DNA of 54,834 nucleotides from Phycisphaerales bacterium. Its GTDB lineage: Bacteria > Planctomycetota > Phycisphaerae > Sedimentisphaerales > Anaerobacaceae. Shown in pieces: positions 32,683 through 40,262 of this stretch. The DNA is taken from assembly GCA_003170415.1 (NCBI GenBank), contig PMZJ01000015.1, positions 1 through 54,834 of the forward strand, given 5' to 3'. Both the position numbers and the translations under genes were made by a program. Below the pieces are notes generated by a model. That model had not been told where the DNA came from. It did no database searches and was given only the letters and a program-made list of their open reading frames with translations. How positions within the stretch are numbered: position 1 is the stretch's first letter; every line of letters starts with the position of its first letter.

Positions 32683-35418
32683 ATGCCGATAGCGACATTT
32701 TATTTTCAACTGCACCAGCCGTTCCGGCTGCATCCCGCAAGGGACAAGTTCATCTGGGATGAGATGAACAGGGAAGTATTTGAAAAGGTCTCCCACAAAT
32801 GCTATCTGCCCGCCACAAGAATGTTCACAAAACTCATCGAGGAAAATCCCGCCTTCAAAATCACCTTCAGTATGTCGGGCACTTTCCTCGAACAGGCACA
32901 AATGTATAATCCCGAAGTAATCACCTGCCTCCAGCAGTTGCTCGCCGCCGGCAAAAGCAAAAACCAGGTCGAATTTCTCGAAGAAACTTATTATCACTCC
33001 CTCGCCGGCTTGTTCTCCGACGTGCACAGGCAGGAATTCAGAGACCAGGTCGCCCTGCACAGGGGCAAAATGGAAGACCTCTTCGGCATCAAGCCGACTT
33101 CTTTCAGAAACACCGAACTAATGTTCAATAACGATATCGCGTATGTCGTCGCCGATATGGGATATAAGGCGATGCTCTGCGAAAAACGAGCCGATATGTT
33201 CGGCCGCAAAGACGGCAAACTCGTCTCCCCCAACGCCGTCTTCCGCACAAAGTCCGGCAACCTCATTGCCATCCCCAGAAACAGGGAACTCTCGGACGAC
33301 ATCGCCTTCAGATTCCCCCACACACCCGTCCCCGCCGAACTTTACGCCAAGCACATCGCCGAAATCGACGGCGAAGCCGTCCTACTCGGCTACGACTATG
33401 AGCATATCGGCGAGCATATCTGGGAAGACAAAGGCATCTTCGAATTCTGGAAAAAACTCCCCAGTGAGCTGGCAAAATACGAAAGCATCAGAATGGCAAA
33501 CCCCACCGAGGTTGCCGAACTGTTCAAAAATGCCGATTGCCCCACCGTCGATATTCACGGCTTATCGACCTCTTCCTGGGCGGACGCCGCAAGAGATACA
33601 TTCGGCTGGCTCGGAAATAAAACCCAGCAGGAATTCTTCTCCAGGATTCAATACCTCGAAAGAAAAGCCAAAACCGCAGGCGGTGAGTTATTAACCAAAT
33701 GGCGGCACCTCACCACCTCAGATCATCTTTATTTTCTCCACGAAAGCACCGGCTCTGACCAGGCAGTCCATTCCTATTTCAGCCCTTACGGCACAATCAG
33801 CGAAACAGTCCGAACTATCGCCGACAAGCTCTGGATGCTCACGAGGTCTCTCGAAAAATTCACTATCCTCAAAAAATATACCCGGACCCCCGTTATTATT
33901 ATCAGCCCCGAAACCGACCGCCTGCCCACCAAGGGTCTGGGCGATTTCGCCCAATACGTCTCCGGTAAATCAGGCGGTATGGGCGAGGTCGTCGCCGCCT
34001 TATGCAGGGGGCTTTCGAACAGAGGCGTCAAGACCTACATTATCACGCTCAATCTCCAGAGAAAGTTTATGACGCAGTCGGGGATGAGCAGGGAGGAGTA
34101 CATCGAGAACTTATACCACCTCCCACGCGACAAGATAAAAATTGTCGATTCCTCCCTCTTCGAAAATTATATGAGCGCCTACGATGGCGACCCCCGCGCA
34201 ACCGCCGCCGAATTCCAGAGGCAGATTAAACGTTTCCTCATCGGCGAAATCCTCTCCAAGCACGAGGGCAGGGGCATCATTCATTCCCACGACTGGATGG
34301 CGGGCGGCATCATCACCGCCTTCGCCAAATTCCGCAGCATCCCCGTCCTTCATACCGTTCATAACTCCCACACCGGCCATATCCCCCTGGAGATGTTTGG
34401 CGGGGTGAACCTGAGCGAGCTGTGGAGCAACTTGTATGTCTCCAGCGACTTCGGCCGCGAATGTGTTGATTGCCAGGCCACTGCCATTAAAAACGCCGCG
34501 CTCGTCAACTACGTCGGCGACAGGTTCCTGCAGGAAACAATTCAGGATTACTTCTTAGACAGAAACTTCATACCCTTCAGCGTCAGGAAAGAAACCAAAG
34601 CCAAATACCGCTACGGCTGCGCATTCTCAATTCCAAACGGGATTTCGCCCTCAGTATATCCCGAAAATCAGGAAGAAAATCCCGATGCTGATAAGCCGGG
34701 ACTCGCGAAAAAATACGGACTAAACGACCATGTTATAGAAGCCAAAAAACTTAATCTAATAAAATTCCAGAAGAAAACGGGGCTGCTCGTCAATCCCGAA
34801 GCGATTCTGCTTTTCTGGCCCAGTCGTCTGGACCGTATCCAGAAGGGTATCGAGCTGCTTGAGGATATCGCTTTTAAATTTGTGATTGAGCATCCCGACG
34901 TTCAAATCGCGGTCGTCGGCAACCCAGTTGGCGACGACAGGACCGACGCCGATATCCTGGGGAGAATCGCCTGCGCATCGGGCGGCAAAATCGCCTATTG
35001 GCCTTTCAATGACGACCTTAGCACGCTGGGTTACGCTGCGGCAAGCGACGTCTTCGGTGCGTCCCTCTATGAGCCGTTCGGCCAGATTGACCTCGTGGGA
35101 AACCTCTACGGCGCGACAGCCACCAATCGCGATACAGGCGGCTTTCACGACAAAATCGTCCCCTTGCGGCTGAAAAAAATGGGCGCTCACGAGGACCTGG
35201 GCAATGGAATCCTTTTCGAAAATTACGACGCGGGCGGCCTATGGTATGGGCTGGAGTTGACCGTGCAGAATCACAGGTTCTTCAGGAAAGACCAGCAGGA
35301 ATGGGAAAAGCAGGCCAAAAGAATTATGAAAGACGCCCGAAATAACTGGGGACTAAATAACATGATGGCCGGCTACCTCGCCGCCTATGAGAGAATCCTC
35401 GGCCATCCCGTCGTTTAA
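32683..35418 (+). CDS. GH57 glucanotransferase/amylase fused to GT5 glycogen synthase
   Basis: A 911-residue two-domain enzyme. Residues 1 to about 385 are a glycoside hydrolase family 57 domain: FQLHQPFR at the N-terminus, FLEETYYHSLAG, FRNTELMFNN with the nucleophile-position Glu near residue 145, and LGYDYEHIGEHIW with the acid/base Asp near 238. Residues about 405-905 are a GT5 glycogen/starch synthase: KSGGMGEVVAALCRGL (ADP-glucose binding Lys near 428), HSHDWMAGG, HTVHNSHTG, IPNGIS, LFWPSRLDRIQKG and SLYEPFGQIDLVGNLYG with GGFHDKIV. GT5 adds glucose to alpha-1,4-glucan; the GH57 part may hydrolyse, transfer or branch such chains. Fusing both activities in one chain is unusual. The gene stands alone between PAP2 and ppnP, and no other glycogen gene is visible. 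Confidence 0.88.
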   Translation: MPIATFYFQLHQPFRLHPARDKFIWDEMNREVFEKVSHKCYLPATRMFTKLIEENPAFKITFSMSGTFLEQAQMYNPEVITCLQQLLAAGKSKNQVEFLEETYYHSLAGLFSDVHRQEFRDQVALHRGKMEDLFGIKPTSFRNTELMFNNDIAYVVADMGYKAMLCEKRADMFGRKDGKLVSPNAVFRTKSGNLIAIPRNRELSDDIAFRFPHTPVPAELYAKHIAEIDGEAVLLGYDYEHIGEHIWEDKGIFEFWKKLPSELAKYESIRMANPTEVAELFKNADCPTVDIHGLSTSSWADAARDTFGWLGNKTQQEFFSRIQYLERKAKTAGGELLTKWRHLTTSDHLYFLHESTGSDQAVHSYFSPYGTISETVRTIADKLWMLTRSLEKFTILKKYTRTPVIIISPETDRLPTKGLGDFAQYVSGKSGGMGEVVAALCRGLSNRGVKTYIITLNLQRKFMTQSGMSREEYIENLYHLPRDKIKIVDSSLFENYMSAYDGDPRATAAEFQRQIKRFLIGEILSKHEGRGIIHSHDWMAGGIITAFAKFRSIPVLHTVHNSHTGHIPLEMFGGVNLSELWSNLYVSSDFGRECVDCQATAIKNAALVNYVGDRFLQETIQDYFLDRNFIPFSVRKETKAKYRYGCAFSIPNGISPSVYPENQEENPDADKPGLAKKYGLNDHVIEAKKLNLIKFQKKTGLLVNPEAILLFWPSRLDRIQKGIELLEDIAFKFVIEHPDVQIAVVGNPVGDDRTDADILGRIACASGGKIAYWPFNDDLSTLGYAAASDVFGASLYEPFGQIDLVGNLYGATATNRDTGGFHDKIVPLRLKKMGAHEDLGNGILFENYDAGGLWYGLELTVQNHRFFRKDQQEWEKQAKRIMKDARNNWGLNNMMAGYLAAYERILGHPVV

Positions 35419-35450
35419 TTAGCGTATAGCGTTCAGCGGATAGACACGTA

Positions 35451-35503
35451 GCGGAGCGCAGGGCCCGCTTCGGACACGAAGCAAAGCGGAGAGCCCGCTT
35501 CGG
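35451..35503 (+). repeat. Short direct repeat after the GH57-GT5 gene
   Basis: GCGGAGCGCAGGGCCCGCTTCGG (split by a five-base insertion relative to its partner) at 35451-35473 and GCGGAGAGCCCGCTTCGG at 35486-35503 are direct repeats 12 bases apart; each contains a small GCGGG/CCCGC fold. The rest of the gap to ppnP (35504-35701) holds only AT-rich filler with a tttagtggcaaag-type motif. Confidence 0.55.
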
Positions 35504-35701
35504 CAATCCGCATCCAATTTTATTTACTCGGCTTCATCCTTTCTTTCAGCCAGCTTCTACATTTCAAATCATAAATCAAAAATAACTTTGTGTCTTAGTG
35601 CTTTAGTGGCAAAGAAAAAAATTGATTATTGATGCTCGCCCACATATTATTTTATGAGTAGGAAAAACACAAAATACTGAATCACTACAACGGAGACGCA
35701 A

Positions 35702-35983
35702 ATGTTCAAGACAAACGAATACTTCGACGGCAACGTTAAATCCATCGCCTTTGAAACCAGCTCGTGCCCCGCCACCGTCGGCGTCATCGCCCCGGGCGAA
35801 TACGAGTTCGGCACAGCAACCGTCGAAATTATGACCGTTATCACCGGCAAACTCTCCGCCCTGCTGCCGGATAGCGCAAAATGGGCCGACTTCGGCCCCG
35901 GCAAATCATTCACAGTCCCCGCCAACAAAAAATTCAAGGTAAAAGCCGACGAGGATACCTCCTACCTTTGCCTCTATCGCTGA
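35702..35983 (+). CDS. ppnP: Pyrimidine/purine nucleoside phosphorylase (PpnP, DUF1255)
   Basis: A 93-residue single-domain cupin. It matches the PpnP/YaiE family along its whole length: an N-terminal [14 protein letters not shown], then [33 protein letters not shown] and the closing [19 protein letters not shown]. Known members phosphorolyse several nucleosides to free base and ribose 1-phosphate, in the cytosol. A GGAG element lies about eight bases upstream of the ATG. No partner genes are adjacent; it is followed convergently by the KDPG aldolase gene. Confidence 0.92.
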   Translation: MFKTNEYFDGNVKSIAFETSSCPATVGVIAPGEYEFGTATVEIMTVITGKLSALLPDSAKWADFGPGKSFTVPANKKFKVKADEDTSYLCLYR

Positions 35984-36025
35984 CGCCAGACAAACAACTC
36001 AAAACCCAAAACTAACAACTTAAAA

Positions 36026-36682
36026 CTACCTCTGCGTTCTCTGCGAACTCTGCGGTAAATTTTGTACGTATTTTCGTGCTATTTCGGTAATCGCTTTCCA
36101 GTCGCCCTTCTCGACAAATTCTTTTCTCACGACTGATGCGCCGATGCCGATAGCCACACAGCCGACGGCAAAAAATTCCGCCATATTCTCAGGCCGTACG
36201 CCATCGACCGCGACAAAATCCACGTCGTCAATCGGCCCCCGCAGCGCCTTTATGTAATTGACACCAAGAGCCGACGCGGGGAAGATTTTGACCATTTTCG
36301 CCCCGTGCCGTTTTGCGGCGAGTATTTCGGTCGCCGTCGCGGCCCCGGGTAGAATAGCGACATCGTGTTTGACGCAATAGTCAATCACATCGGTATTGGT
36401 ATCCGGCGCAATCATAAATTCCGCGCCAGCTTTAAGCGCCTGTTTGCACAAATCCGTCGTTATCACGGTTCCCGCGCCGATGCACATTTTGTCGCCCATT
36501 TTATTGCGCAGCATCTTTATCATTTCAAAGACACCATCGGTGTTGCAGGTAACTTCGAGCATCTTGATGCCGCCCGCGTGAAGCGCCTCGGCGATATTGA
36601 TTATCTGGTCAATCCTGACGCCCCGAGCTATGGCGATTATCTTTTCTTTGCGTATGAGTTCGTAAATCTTTTCCGCATTCAT
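36026..36682 (-). CDS. eda: KDPG/KHG aldolase (Eda family)
   Basis: A class I aldolase of the 2-dehydro-3-deoxy-phosphogluconate / 4-hydroxy-2-oxoglutarate family, cleaving the 2-oxo acid to pyruvate plus an aldehyde. The 218-residue protein shows ALHAGGIKMLEVTCNTDG with the catalytic Glu, IGAGTVITTDLCKQAL, PDTNTDVIDYC, MVKIFPASALG with the Schiff-base Lys, and FVAVDGVRPENM. Its last 11 residues (NLPQSSQRTQR) are translated from a CGCAGAG dispersed repeat at 36030-36060, which also sets the stop codon, so the native C-terminus has been replaced or extended. It is convergent with ppnP. No edd gene is near. Confidence 0.9.
   Translation of the reverse strand: MNAEKIYELIRKEKIIAIARGVRIDQIINIAEALHAGGIKMLEVTCNTDGVFEMIKMLRNKMGDKMCIGAGTVITTDLCKQALKAGAEFMIAPDTNTDVIDYCVKHDVAILPGAATATEILAAKRHGAKMVKIFPASALGVNYIKALRGPIDDVDFVAVDGVRPENMAEFFAVGCVAIGIGASVVRKEFVEKGDWKAITEIARKYVQNLPQSSQRTQR
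36030..36060 (-). repeat. CGCAGAG repeat, single arm, overlapping the eda 3' end
   Basis: Read on the minus strand: TTTACCGCAGAGTTCGCAGAG followed by a further CGCAGAG. It is the same family as the two-armed elements at 21067 and 41757, but here it lies inside the final codons of eda. Confidence 0.8.
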
Positions 36683-36801
36683 ACGGGGGATTATATTCGA
36701 TTACACCTTATCCGGCTACGGCTCAACTTTTCAAGTCCTTCTTTGCCTTTACAGATGCCTTCGCCGTAACAAGATGCGTCAATTTCTCGTAGCGAAGTTT
36801 A

Positions 36802-36911
36802 CCCGCCGGCTCTGTGGCGGGCGAAGCCCCCCGCATCTCGTTTTACGAAGCCACGCCTTGTGGGGCAAAGTAAAACGGCGGGGGCATAGTTCTTTACCCG
36901 CCATAGGCGGG
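36802..36911. repeat. Composite element of three nested/tandem hairpins
   Basis: Hairpin 1: CCCGCC (36802-36807) with GGCGGG (36816-36821). Hairpin 2 is nested: GCCCCCCGC (36826-36834) with GCGGGGGC (36878-36885), inner GTTTTAC (36840-36846) with GTAAAAC (36870-36876), and innermost CCAC (36851-36854) with GTGG (36860-36863). Hairpin 3: CCCGCC (36897-36902) with GGCGGG (36906-36911). It looks like a mobile palindromic element of the REP/BIME type; only one complete copy is in the window. Confidence 0.7.
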
Positions 36912-36990
36912 CCGAGCAGCGGCTGAATCTCGACAACCTGCATAGACACAAACTACTACTTGTAAAAACACAACAGAACCAAAAAAGGTC

Positions 36991-37090
36991 TATAATAACA
37001 GTGTAACTATCGAAATAATAGGGGCTTACGGACGGCAAACCGCAGGAGGCGTCAATACCGCCTATAAAATACCGCACAATTACACTGAAA
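36991..37090 (+). ncRNA. Candidate structured RNA or 5' leader upstream of the HTH-receiver gene
   Basis: A TATAAT box (36991-36996) is followed, at the distance of a transcription start, by CAGTGTAA (36999-37006), which pairs exactly with TTACACTG (37080-37087). Inside this P1 stem are CTAT/ATAG (37007-37010 with 37018-37021), a CGG/CCG mini-hairpin (37033-37042) and AGGCG/CGCCT (37047-37051 with 37059-37063), plus two AATACCGC direct copies. This multi-stem layout is riboswitch-like, but I could not match it to a known class. No T-run follows, so it would read into the HTH-receiver gene. A good TTGACA-type -35 was not found for the TATAAT box. Confidence 0.35.
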
Positions 37091-37117
37091 AAGGCGTTTC
37101 GGAATATTTTTTTATGC

Positions 37118-37146
37118 TTGACAAACCCCCTGTCCGACAGTTAAAT
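37118..37146 (+). promoter_or_regulatory. Sigma-70-type promoter with palindromic spacer
   Basis: Consensus TTGACA (37118-37123), 17-base spacer, TTAAAT (37141-37146), about 65 bases before the HTH-receiver ATG. The spacer contains a perfect 11-base palindrome CTGTC-C-GACAG (37130-37140) directly in front of the -10 box, a typical site for a repressor or for autoregulation by the HTH-receiver protein. Confidence 0.65.
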
Positions 37147-37210
37147 TAGGGCAATGAGGTAATTTAGATAGACCGGCGAGGAAAGGGTTGAGAAAGCAGG
37201 AGAGTGTGAA

Positions 37211-37789
37211 ATGAAGGAGCTATTCACAACTGGAGAAGCAGCAGAAATCTGCCGGGTCAGCCAACAGACAATAATCCGGTGCTTCGATGCCGGCCGGCTG
37301 GAGGGATTTCGCGTGCCCGGCTCGCGATTCAGAAGGATACCCCGCGAAAGTTTAATGAAATTTATGAAGGGCAATTCCATCCCATTGGATGGGCTGGAAA
37401 CGGGGAAAAAGAAGATTTTGGTAGTCGATGACGACGCTGAAATCGTGGATTTGCTGGTAGAAGTGCTGACGCGTGACGGCAGATTCGAAGTCAAGACGGC
37501 AACCAGCGGGTACGAGGCGGGGATACAGACGCAGCGGTTCAGGCCGGATTGTATATTGCTGGATTATATGCTGCCGGATGTAAATGGTAACGTGGTCTGC
37601 CATACAATCAGGAAAAACCCGGAGTTTGAGAACATCCGGATTATTATAGTAAGCGGCGTGATAAAGCAGGAAGAGATAGACCAGCTTTTGAAGTCCGGGG
37701 CACAGGATTTCATAAAGAAGCCGTTCGATATCAATGACTTAATCAACAGGATTTGCGCTACGCTTGAGATGCTGCAAAAGACCGCGTAA
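37211..37789 (+). CDS. Response regulator with N-terminal excisionase-type HTH
   Basis: A 192-residue protein. Residues 3-53 are a MerR/excisionase-like winged HTH (LFTTGEAAEICRVSQQTIIR then GFRVPGSRFRRIPRESL). Residues 67-188 are a full receiver domain: acidic cluster Asp73-Asp75 (ILVVDDD), phospho-acceptor Asp118 in LLDYMLPD, Ser148 in IIIVSG and Lys170 in FIKKPF. Most response regulators have the receiver first; here DNA binding comes first. The next gene, 88 bases on, encodes a histidine kinase, so the two likely form a two-component pair. GGAG upstream of the ATG is at good spacing. A palindrome in its promoter may be its own operator. Confidence 0.88.
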   Translation: MKELFTTGEAAEICRVSQQTIIRCFDAGRLEGFRVPGSRFRRIPRESLMKFMKGNSIPLDGLETGKKKILVVDDDAEIVDLLVEVLTRDGRFEVKTATSGYEAGIQTQRFRPDCILLDYMLPDVNGNVVCHTIRKNPEFENIRIIIVSGVIKQEEIDQLLKSGAQDFIKKPFDINDLINRICATLEMLQKTA

Positions 37790-37877
37790 AGCCGGTTGGG
37801 TTGTCGGCCACACCCGGCGCCGGGACACAAACGATTATAAAAACAGCAGCGATAGCTGATAAGTGAGGATGGGCAAT

Positions 37878-40214
37878 ATGCCGGGACATAATCCGGACAA
37901 TTCTGCCGCCCGCAGGATTGAGCTTGCGGTGGGCCAGTGTGAATCGATTTCAATTCTGCCCGCGGTGGCCGCACGGTTTCTAACGCAACTTGGCAGAATG
38001 GAACTGACCCCCGGTTCGCTGGCGGAACTGGTCGAGTCCGACCCGGCGATTACGGCATTGGTGCTGCGACTTTGCCGCAACAAAGGAATCATAATAAAAC
38101 AATGCGACACCTGGCTCTTGCAGGTGATGGAAAACATATCGCTGCGGGAGATTCGGGACGCGGTTTTGTCGGCCAAAATCTGCGGCGGACTAACGGATGA
38201 CGCGGGGACCGATTTTAGAAAAGAGCTTAGCCGGCACTCGCTGGCGTCGGCATGCTGCGCGAAACTGCTCACAAAATTCATATCGCCCCCCATCGACGGC
38301 GATACCGCATATCTGGCGGCCCTGCTGCACGATATAGGCAAGTTCCTGCTCGATGAAGTAATGCCGAAAAGTTTCGATACGCTTTTAGAACAGGCCAGGG
38401 CAGAGAAAACAAGTTTCTACAAAGTTGAGCAGGCAAATCTCGGTCTCGACCACACGATACTGGCAAAGCGATTCGCACAGAAGCTTCGGCTGCCCAGTGA
38501 CATCATACTTGGACTATGGCTGCATCACAGCCACACGGGCGCAATATCACAAATACCGCAGGCGAGGATAGCGGCGGTTGTGGAGCTTGCGGACATTATC
38601 GTTCGCAGGGCGGGCATCGGCGAATCGGGCAGTTATGACGAGCAAATCACGCCTGAAGCAATCGCGGGGACACTCGGTCTTACCGCCGACCAAATAAAGC
38701 AGGTTGAACAGCGGTTGCCCGATATGGTCAGCAACAAAAGCGAAGCGGCAGGGCTGAACATCCTGAAGCCGGGGTGGGCATATTGCGACGCATTGCGAGC
38801 TACGGCGGGCCAGTTGGCTGCCGACAGTTCGAAACTATTCGAGGAAAGCGCCCGGCTGCAAAGCAGCGCCAGCTTCTTCGATTTCATTAAAGAGCTGATA
38901 CCAAAAATCAACTCATCAATGTCGGCGATTGAGCTGGCGAAAAATTACGCACTCGTCTGGCAGAATTTTTTTCATACAGGGCCCGTCTGTGTTCATCTTA
39001 CCGACCAGCTCGAAGGAAACATGGTCGAGGGGACAATCGTTGAGGAACAGGGCAAAGCAAAGACGGTTGTGCTGGAAGTGCCTGCGGACGCGGAATTAAT
39101 CCCGCCGCCGATGCAGGAAAAATTCGCCGTATTGGACGCTGACGAAACCATCGACTGGTTGTTCGAACAGTGCGATATCAAGTTCGACCTTACCCGTACC
39201 AAAATCGCCCCGCTTCAGTCAGCCGGACGGACGGTTGGCGTAATCATATTCGAGCTTCGTCATCCCGCCGGAAGCGATATCGCTGAACGATTCAGGCCTG
39301 CCGCAGAATTTGGGGGCACAGTCCTCGATATGCTTGAGACAATCGGCAGCCAGCAGTGGTACGCGGAACGGTTTGCGCAGGCATTCAGTCAGACGCCAGA
39401 CACCGGACACAAGACCACAGACACAAGACCACAGACACAAGACGAAATGCCTGGACCCCCTGCTGCCAGCCAAGTGAACAACCACTCGGGGACAGGGAAG
39501 GCGGATGCGGAGGCGATGGCGGAAATGGCGGCGGGAGCGGCACACGAATTGAATAATCCGCTGTCGGTCATATCGGGACGGGCGCAGTTGCTGGCCAAAA
39601 GTGAAAACGACCCGGACAGGAAACGCATCTTAGAGCAGATTCAGCAAAACGCTGGCGAGCTTTCCGGTATCATCGACGATTTGATGAGCTACGCGAACCC
39701 GGAACAGCCGAGGCCCACTGAAACCGCCATAGGACAAATAATCAATGACGCGGTCGATTTGACAAAACAGAAAAAGCAAATGGAACAGCTCGATATCAAA
39801 ATCGACATTGTGCCCGATACGCCAGCGGCCTTCGTTGACTCGGCACAGATTTCCTGCGCTATTTCAAACATCATCTGCAACGGGCTTGAGGCGTACCCGT
39901 CCGGCTCCCCCGACAAAGAGCAGGCCCTTCGACAAAGCTCAGGGCAAGCAGGCGCGATAGCAATAGAGGTTACAGCCAACAAAGTGAACCGAACTGTAAG
40001 TATGCAGGTAATCGATTCGGGCCGTGGTATGGATGAACAAACGCTCGCCAGGGCGGCACACCCGTTCTTTTCCGCGAGGCCGGCGGGCAGAAAACGCGGA
40101 ATGGGCCTTGCGCACGCGCAACGGCTGATAGAGATAAATCACGGGACACTTTCGTTAGCGAGCCAGCAGGATAAAGGAACGACCGTTACGGTTACGCTGC
40201 CGTCAAAGGTTTAG
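37878..40214 (+). CDS. HDOD domain-containing sensor histidine kinase
   Basis: A 778-residue soluble kinase. Residues about 15-230 form an HDOD domain (SISILPAVAARFLTQLGRME, DPAITALVLRLCR, AALLHDIGKFLLDE, LGLWLHHSH). Residues about 300-490 look like a GAF-type sensor region. HisKA carries AAGAAHELNNPLSVISGRAQ with phospho-acceptor His near 556; the ATPase domain has the N box NIICNGLEA, G1 VIDSGRGMDE and G2 GRKRGMGLA. Two segments are repeat-derived: a Thr/Gln/Asp linker (about 506-523) and ten to twelve residues (QALRQSSGQAGA, about 683-694) in the loop after the N box. The stop codon TAG is part of a CACAGAG repeat. The ATG at 37878 was chosen for its GAGG site; GTG 37863 and ATG 37869 are alternatives. 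No membrane helix is seen, so it senses a cytosolic signal. Confidence 0.85.
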   Translation: MPGHNPDNSAARRIELAVGQCESISILPAVAARFLTQLGRMELTPGSLAELVESDPAITALVLRLCRNKGIIIKQCDTWLLQVMENISLREIRDAVLSAKICGGLTDDAGTDFRKELSRHSLASACCAKLLTKFISPPIDGDTAYLAALLHDIGKFLLDEVMPKSFDTLLEQARAEKTSFYKVEQANLGLDHTILAKRFAQKLRLPSDIILGLWLHHSHTGAISQIPQARIAAVVELADIIVRRAGIGESGSYDEQITPEAIAGTLGLTADQIKQVEQRLPDMVSNKSEAAGLNILKPGWAYCDALRATAGQLAADSSKLFEESARLQSSASFFDFIKELIPKINSSMSAIELAKNYALVWQNFFHTGPVCVHLTDQLEGNMVEGTIVEEQGKAKTVVLEVPADAELIPPPMQEKFAVLDADETIDWLFEQCDIKFDLTRTKIAPLQSAGRTVGVIIFELRHPAGSDIAERFRPAAEFGGTVLDMLETIGSQQWYAERFAQAFSQTPDTGHKTTDTRPQTQDEMPGPPAASQVNNHSGTGKADAEAMAEMAAGAAHELNNPLSVISGRAQLLAKSENDPDRKRILEQIQQNAGELSGIIDDLMSYANPEQPRPTETAIGQIINDAVDLTKQKKQMEQLDIKIDIVPDTPAAFVDSAQISCAISNIICNGLEAYPSGSPDKEQALRQSSGQAGAIAIEVTANKVNRTVSMQVIDSGRGMDEQTLARAAHPFFSARPAGRKRGMGLAHAQRLIEINHGTLSLASQQDKGTTVTVTLPSKV
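39395..39446 (+). repeat. ACACAAGACCACAG micro-repeat inside the kinase gene
   Basis: CACAAGACCACAGACACAAG-type units repeat two to three times in frame and encode the low-complexity linker TGHKTTDTRPQTQD. The pattern resembles the simple intergenic repeats around this window and is unlike the surrounding coding sequence. Confidence 0.6.
39925..39952 (+). repeat. REP-like repeat, copy 2, inserted in the ATPase domain of the kinase
   Basis: Contains CCTTCGACAAAGCTCAGGGC followed by AAGCAGG and is the same family as 1140-1162 and 50111-50133. It is in frame and translates as LRQSSGQAG, the known peptide signature of this repeat class. Confidence 0.8.
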
Positions 40215-40262
40215 CCACAGAGTTTTAAGCCACAGAGGGCACAGAGGTCACAGAGAATTTTT
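40212..40262 (+). repeat. CACAGAG dispersed repeat, copy 3
   Basis: Begins TAGCCACAGAG at the very stop codon of the kinase gene, continues TTTTAAGCCACAGAGGGCAC and two more CACAGAG units, ending in TTTTTTA. It is the same unit as the copies bracketing the cassette at 13.9-16.4 kb. Confidence 0.8.

Larger units (their letters stand above)
36683..37210. other. Long non-coding interval with composite repeat, RNA candidate and promoter
   Basis: Between eda and the HTH-receiver gene there is no supported protein gene. It holds a composite hairpin element (36802-36911), a TATAAT box followed by a P1-closed structured segment (36991-37090), and a second promoter (37118-37146). An apparent minus-strand frame at 36799-37077 is translation of the repeats and is rejected. 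Confidence 0.7.

Noticed and set aside
36799..37077. Possible protein on the minus strand
   Set aside because: The Ser/Cys/Arg-rich translation comes from palindromic repeats and the RNA candidate.
36990..37090. Cyclic di-GMP class I riboswitch
   Set aside because: Only GGCAAACC agrees; the second core (ACGCAAAGCC) and the tetraloop receptor part are missing, so it was listed as an unclassified RNA candidate.
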